From Providencia rettgeri (GTDB taxonomy: Bacteria; Pseudomonadota; Gammaproteobacteria; Enterobacterales; Enterobacteriaceae), in the NCBI RefSeq assembly GCF_023205015.1, contig NZ_CP096258.1, forward strand, positions 3,720,001 through 3,784,000: DNA of 64,000 bases, in the 5' to 3' direction. Positions 62,181-64,000 of the stretch are shown one piece after another (position 1 is the stretch's first letter; every line of letters starts with the position of its first letter). The translations under genes and the position numbers were made by a program. The notes under the pieces were generated by a model. It was given only the letters and a program-made list of their open reading frames with translations. It searched no databases and was not told where the DNA came from.

Positions 62181-63431
62181 TCAACGAATATGCTGAATTG
62201 GGATCGTATTTTCGATAGGTGCGGCGCGCTGGAATAAATGTAGATTATCCATCACAGAGGCTGGAGGACGATGTAAGCGTAGCTCATTCGCCATATATTG
62301 CATATAGGGGTCAATATGGCTAAAAATGGCTTTATAGCCTTCACACAAATGATTGTGCCATTTATTTTCAACTTTTGTTGTCCTATGTTTAGGACATCCC
62401 CCATGACAAGCAAACTTAAATTCACACTGTTGGCACAAAGAGGATAGGTTGAGTTTTTGCTGACCAAAACGTTGTTGCTGTTTGCTAGAAACCAGTTTAT
62501 TCAGAGGCTTAGTTAATAGGTTACCCAACTTAAATTCAGGGTAAACAAAGTGGTCACAACTATAAATATCCCCATTTTGCTCTGCCACCAGCCCGTATCC
62601 ACAAGAAGGTTGCATCACGCAAAAACTTGGCATGTCCCCAGACCATGCAGCAAGTGAGTTATCAAATAGCTGGATAAACACATTGCCAACATCTTTTCTT
62701 ACCCAAAGGTCAAAGACTTTATTGATAAAATTGCCGTATTGCTTTCCTGTAATTGACCATGGTGTTAAGTGCTTTTCGCCCTGTTCTTGCGGATAGCTCA
62801 AATGTTGAAATTCATTATTTGTTATCTCATATTCAACCACAGGGATAAATTGTAAATAACGCGCTTGCAGTTCTTCAGTAATAAAACGGTAAATTTCTTC
62901 AGGATATTTTGCCGTTTCATTATTAATCACTGTCAAAATATTAAAATCGATTTGATATTCTTTAAGTAAATTAACTGCATTGATGACTTTATCAAAGACG
63001 GAGTTACCTGAGTTAGATTTGCGGTAAATATCATGAAGCCATTGAGGGCCATCAAGAGATATTCCGACTAAGAAATTATGTGTTTTTAGAAAATTAGCCC
63101 AGTCAGAGTTTAACAAGACGCCGTTTGTTTGGATGCTATTGTAGATTTGCTTCCCTTTCCCATAGCGTTGTTGATACTGGATAACTTTTTTGAAAAAATC
63201 TAAGCCAGCCATTAGCGGCTCGCCGCCTTGCCAAGTAAAATCAATCTCATGGCTAGGTGATAATTCAATATACTGACGAATATATTCTCTCAATGTATTG
63301 TCATCCATACACTTGAGTTTTTTATCACTGAACCCAGTTTGATGTTCTTTTTCTAAATAAAAGCAATAATCACACTTTAAATTGCACTGGTAACTTGTTG
63401 GCTTTGCCATAATGTGAAATGCTTTTTTCAT
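62181..63431 (-). CDS. Anaerobic sulfatase-maturating radical SAM enzyme
   Basis: 416-aa radical-SAM/SPASM protein. The first [4Fe-4S] motif C16-LK... is visible as CNLKCDYC (Cys16, Cys20, Cys23), preceded by AKPTSYQ, a hallmark of anSME; two further clusters are served by the C-terminal cysteines (CGYG, SCDHFVYPEF, CQQCEFKFACHGGCPKHR). Such enzymes oxidise a Cys or Ser in a sulfatase to formylglycine. No sulfatase is in this window; it may lie beyond the right edge. AGAGG precedes the ATG. 26 bp after the GntR gene, so probably one operon. Confidence 0.88.
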   Translation of the reverse strand: MKKAFHIMAKPTSYQCNLKCDYCFYLEKEHQTGFSDKKLKCMDDNTLREYIRQYIELSPSHEIDFTWQGGEPLMAGLDFFKKVIQYQQRYGKGKQIYNSIQTNGVLLNSDWANFLKTHNFLVGISLDGPQWLHDIYRKSNSGNSVFDKVINAVNLLKEYQIDFNILTVINNETAKYPEEIYRFITEELQARYLQFIPVVEYEITNNEFQHLSYPQEQGEKHLTPWSITGKQYGNFINKVFDLWVRKDVGNVFIQLFDNSLAAWSGDMPSFCVMQPSCGYGLVAEQNGDIYSCDHFVYPEFKLGNLLTKPLNKLVSSKQQQRFGQQKLNLSSLCQQCEFKFACHGGCPKHRTTKVENKWHNHLCEGYKAIFSHIDPYMQYMANELRLHRPPASVMDNLHLFQRAAPIENTIPIQHIR

Positions 63432-63457
63432 AAAAACCTCTTTTGTGATGGCTTAAA

Positions 63458-64000
63458 CTAACTACCATTCACTTTATATTCGTAATAATCACTCAAATAG
63501 CTCCCTTCCATATACAAAATAGCCTCATTATTTTTGTTATAGTCCACACGGCGGCGAGATAACACCGGTATTTTCTCATCAATATTCAATAATGCCATTT
63601 CTTGTGGGGAGGGAATAACAGCAGACAATTTCTCTGTATAACGGTTAGAGTTTAGCCCTTGAGTCTCTAAAAATAGATAAATAGAATCTTCTAAATCGTT
63701 TTCACTGACACTTTCAATGCAAGGTGGAAAGTAGAAGCAGTTATATTGAATGGGTAACTTCCCCTTCGTAATCACACGCTCTACACGAGTCAACATAGTG
63801 CCTTTTGGCAGTTTCATGATCTCACAAATTTCATCTCTAGGAACCATTTTTGTAATTGAAATGATTTTCCTTTTTACGCGTTCTGTTGACGCCCCTAAAA
63901 CTTGAGTATGAATGGTCGCATAGGCTTTTTTAGAATTACGAATAACTAACGTACCCACACCACGAGAGCGTTTCACGTACCCTTCTTTCTCTAATTCTGA
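63458..64000 (-). CDS. GntR-family regulator with UTRA domain (partial)
   Basis: The 3' part of a gene that runs off the right edge; about 180 residues are visible. The frame begins with SELEKEGYVKRSRGVGTLV, the wing of a GntR helix-turn-helix, followed by a UTRA ligand domain (about 30-170: PKGTMLTRVERVITKGKLPIQYNCFYFP; the end lies in YMEGSYLSDYYEYKV). UTRA regulators usually bind sugar phosphates or similar. Likely controls the maturase gene behind it and possibly a sulfatase further upstream. Confidence 0.85.
   Translation of the reverse strand, partial: SELEKEGYVKRSRGVGTLVIRNSKKAYATIHTQVLGASTERVKRKIISITKMVPRDEICEIMKLPKGTMLTRVERVITKGKLPIQYNCFYFPPCIESVSENDLEDSIYLFLETQGLNSNRYTEKLSAVIPSPQEMALLNIDEKIPVLSRRRVDYNKNNEAILYMEGSYLSDYYEYKVNGS

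Overview
The window looks like chromosomal core DNA of an enterobacterium with low GC content, most likely Providencia or a close relative in Morganellaceae. This rests on near-complete similarity of the core proteins to their E. coli counterparts, an AT-rich base composition, ERIC repeats and an ArcZ small RNA. The genus is an inference; the family-level placement is firmer. No insertion sequence, prophage, tRNA or CRISPR array was seen.

Layout. 1-2.1 kb: divergent yhaJ (LysR regulator) and yhaK (pirin). 2.2-10.4 kb: the accessory region. A PRD/EII-domain regulator is followed by a 470-bp control region full of TTTCCACTT half-sites. Then comes an operon encoding a small PRD protein, a glycine-rich SFCGS protein, DUF4312, two membrane proteins (DUF4311, DUF4310), a metal-dependent amidohydrolase, a DgaE-type PLP ammonia lyase and a DgaF-type aldolase. 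It matches the conserved, functionally unassigned cluster known from Enterococcus faecalis (EF_0829-EF_0839) and Aeromonas hydrophila. I read it as an uptake and breakdown system for an acylated amino-sugar acid or similar compound, possibly coupled to phosphotransfer. 10.5-16.8 kb: a membrane ferredoxin with an FNR site, rnpB, rsmI, then lpoA-yraN-diaA-dolP. 16.8-30.3 kb: mtgA-elbB, arcZ/arcB, a lone gltD, sspAB, rplM-rpsI, zapE, zapG, degQ and degS. 30.3-43.3 kb: murA-ibaG-mlaBCDEF (lipid asymmetry) divergent from kdsD-kdsC-lptCAB-rpoN-hpf-ptsN-rapZ-npr (LPS precursor and export genes plus the nitrogen PTS), then rnk. 43.4-58 kb: pmbA/yjgA, a small hydrolase, a barnase/barstar pair, tldD, a nitrilase, yhdP, rng, maf and mreDCB. 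58.5-64 kb: acuI, aroQ, accBC, and a radical-SAM sulfatase maturase with a GntR regulator that runs off the end.

Most of the window is cell-envelope and housekeeping biology in familiar operons. Relative to E. coli, the murA-npr block lies beyond degS, and gltB, yrbG and csrD are missing from their usual places. Three ERIC elements plus one deleted relic lie at operon boundaries, one of them inside the accessory operon.
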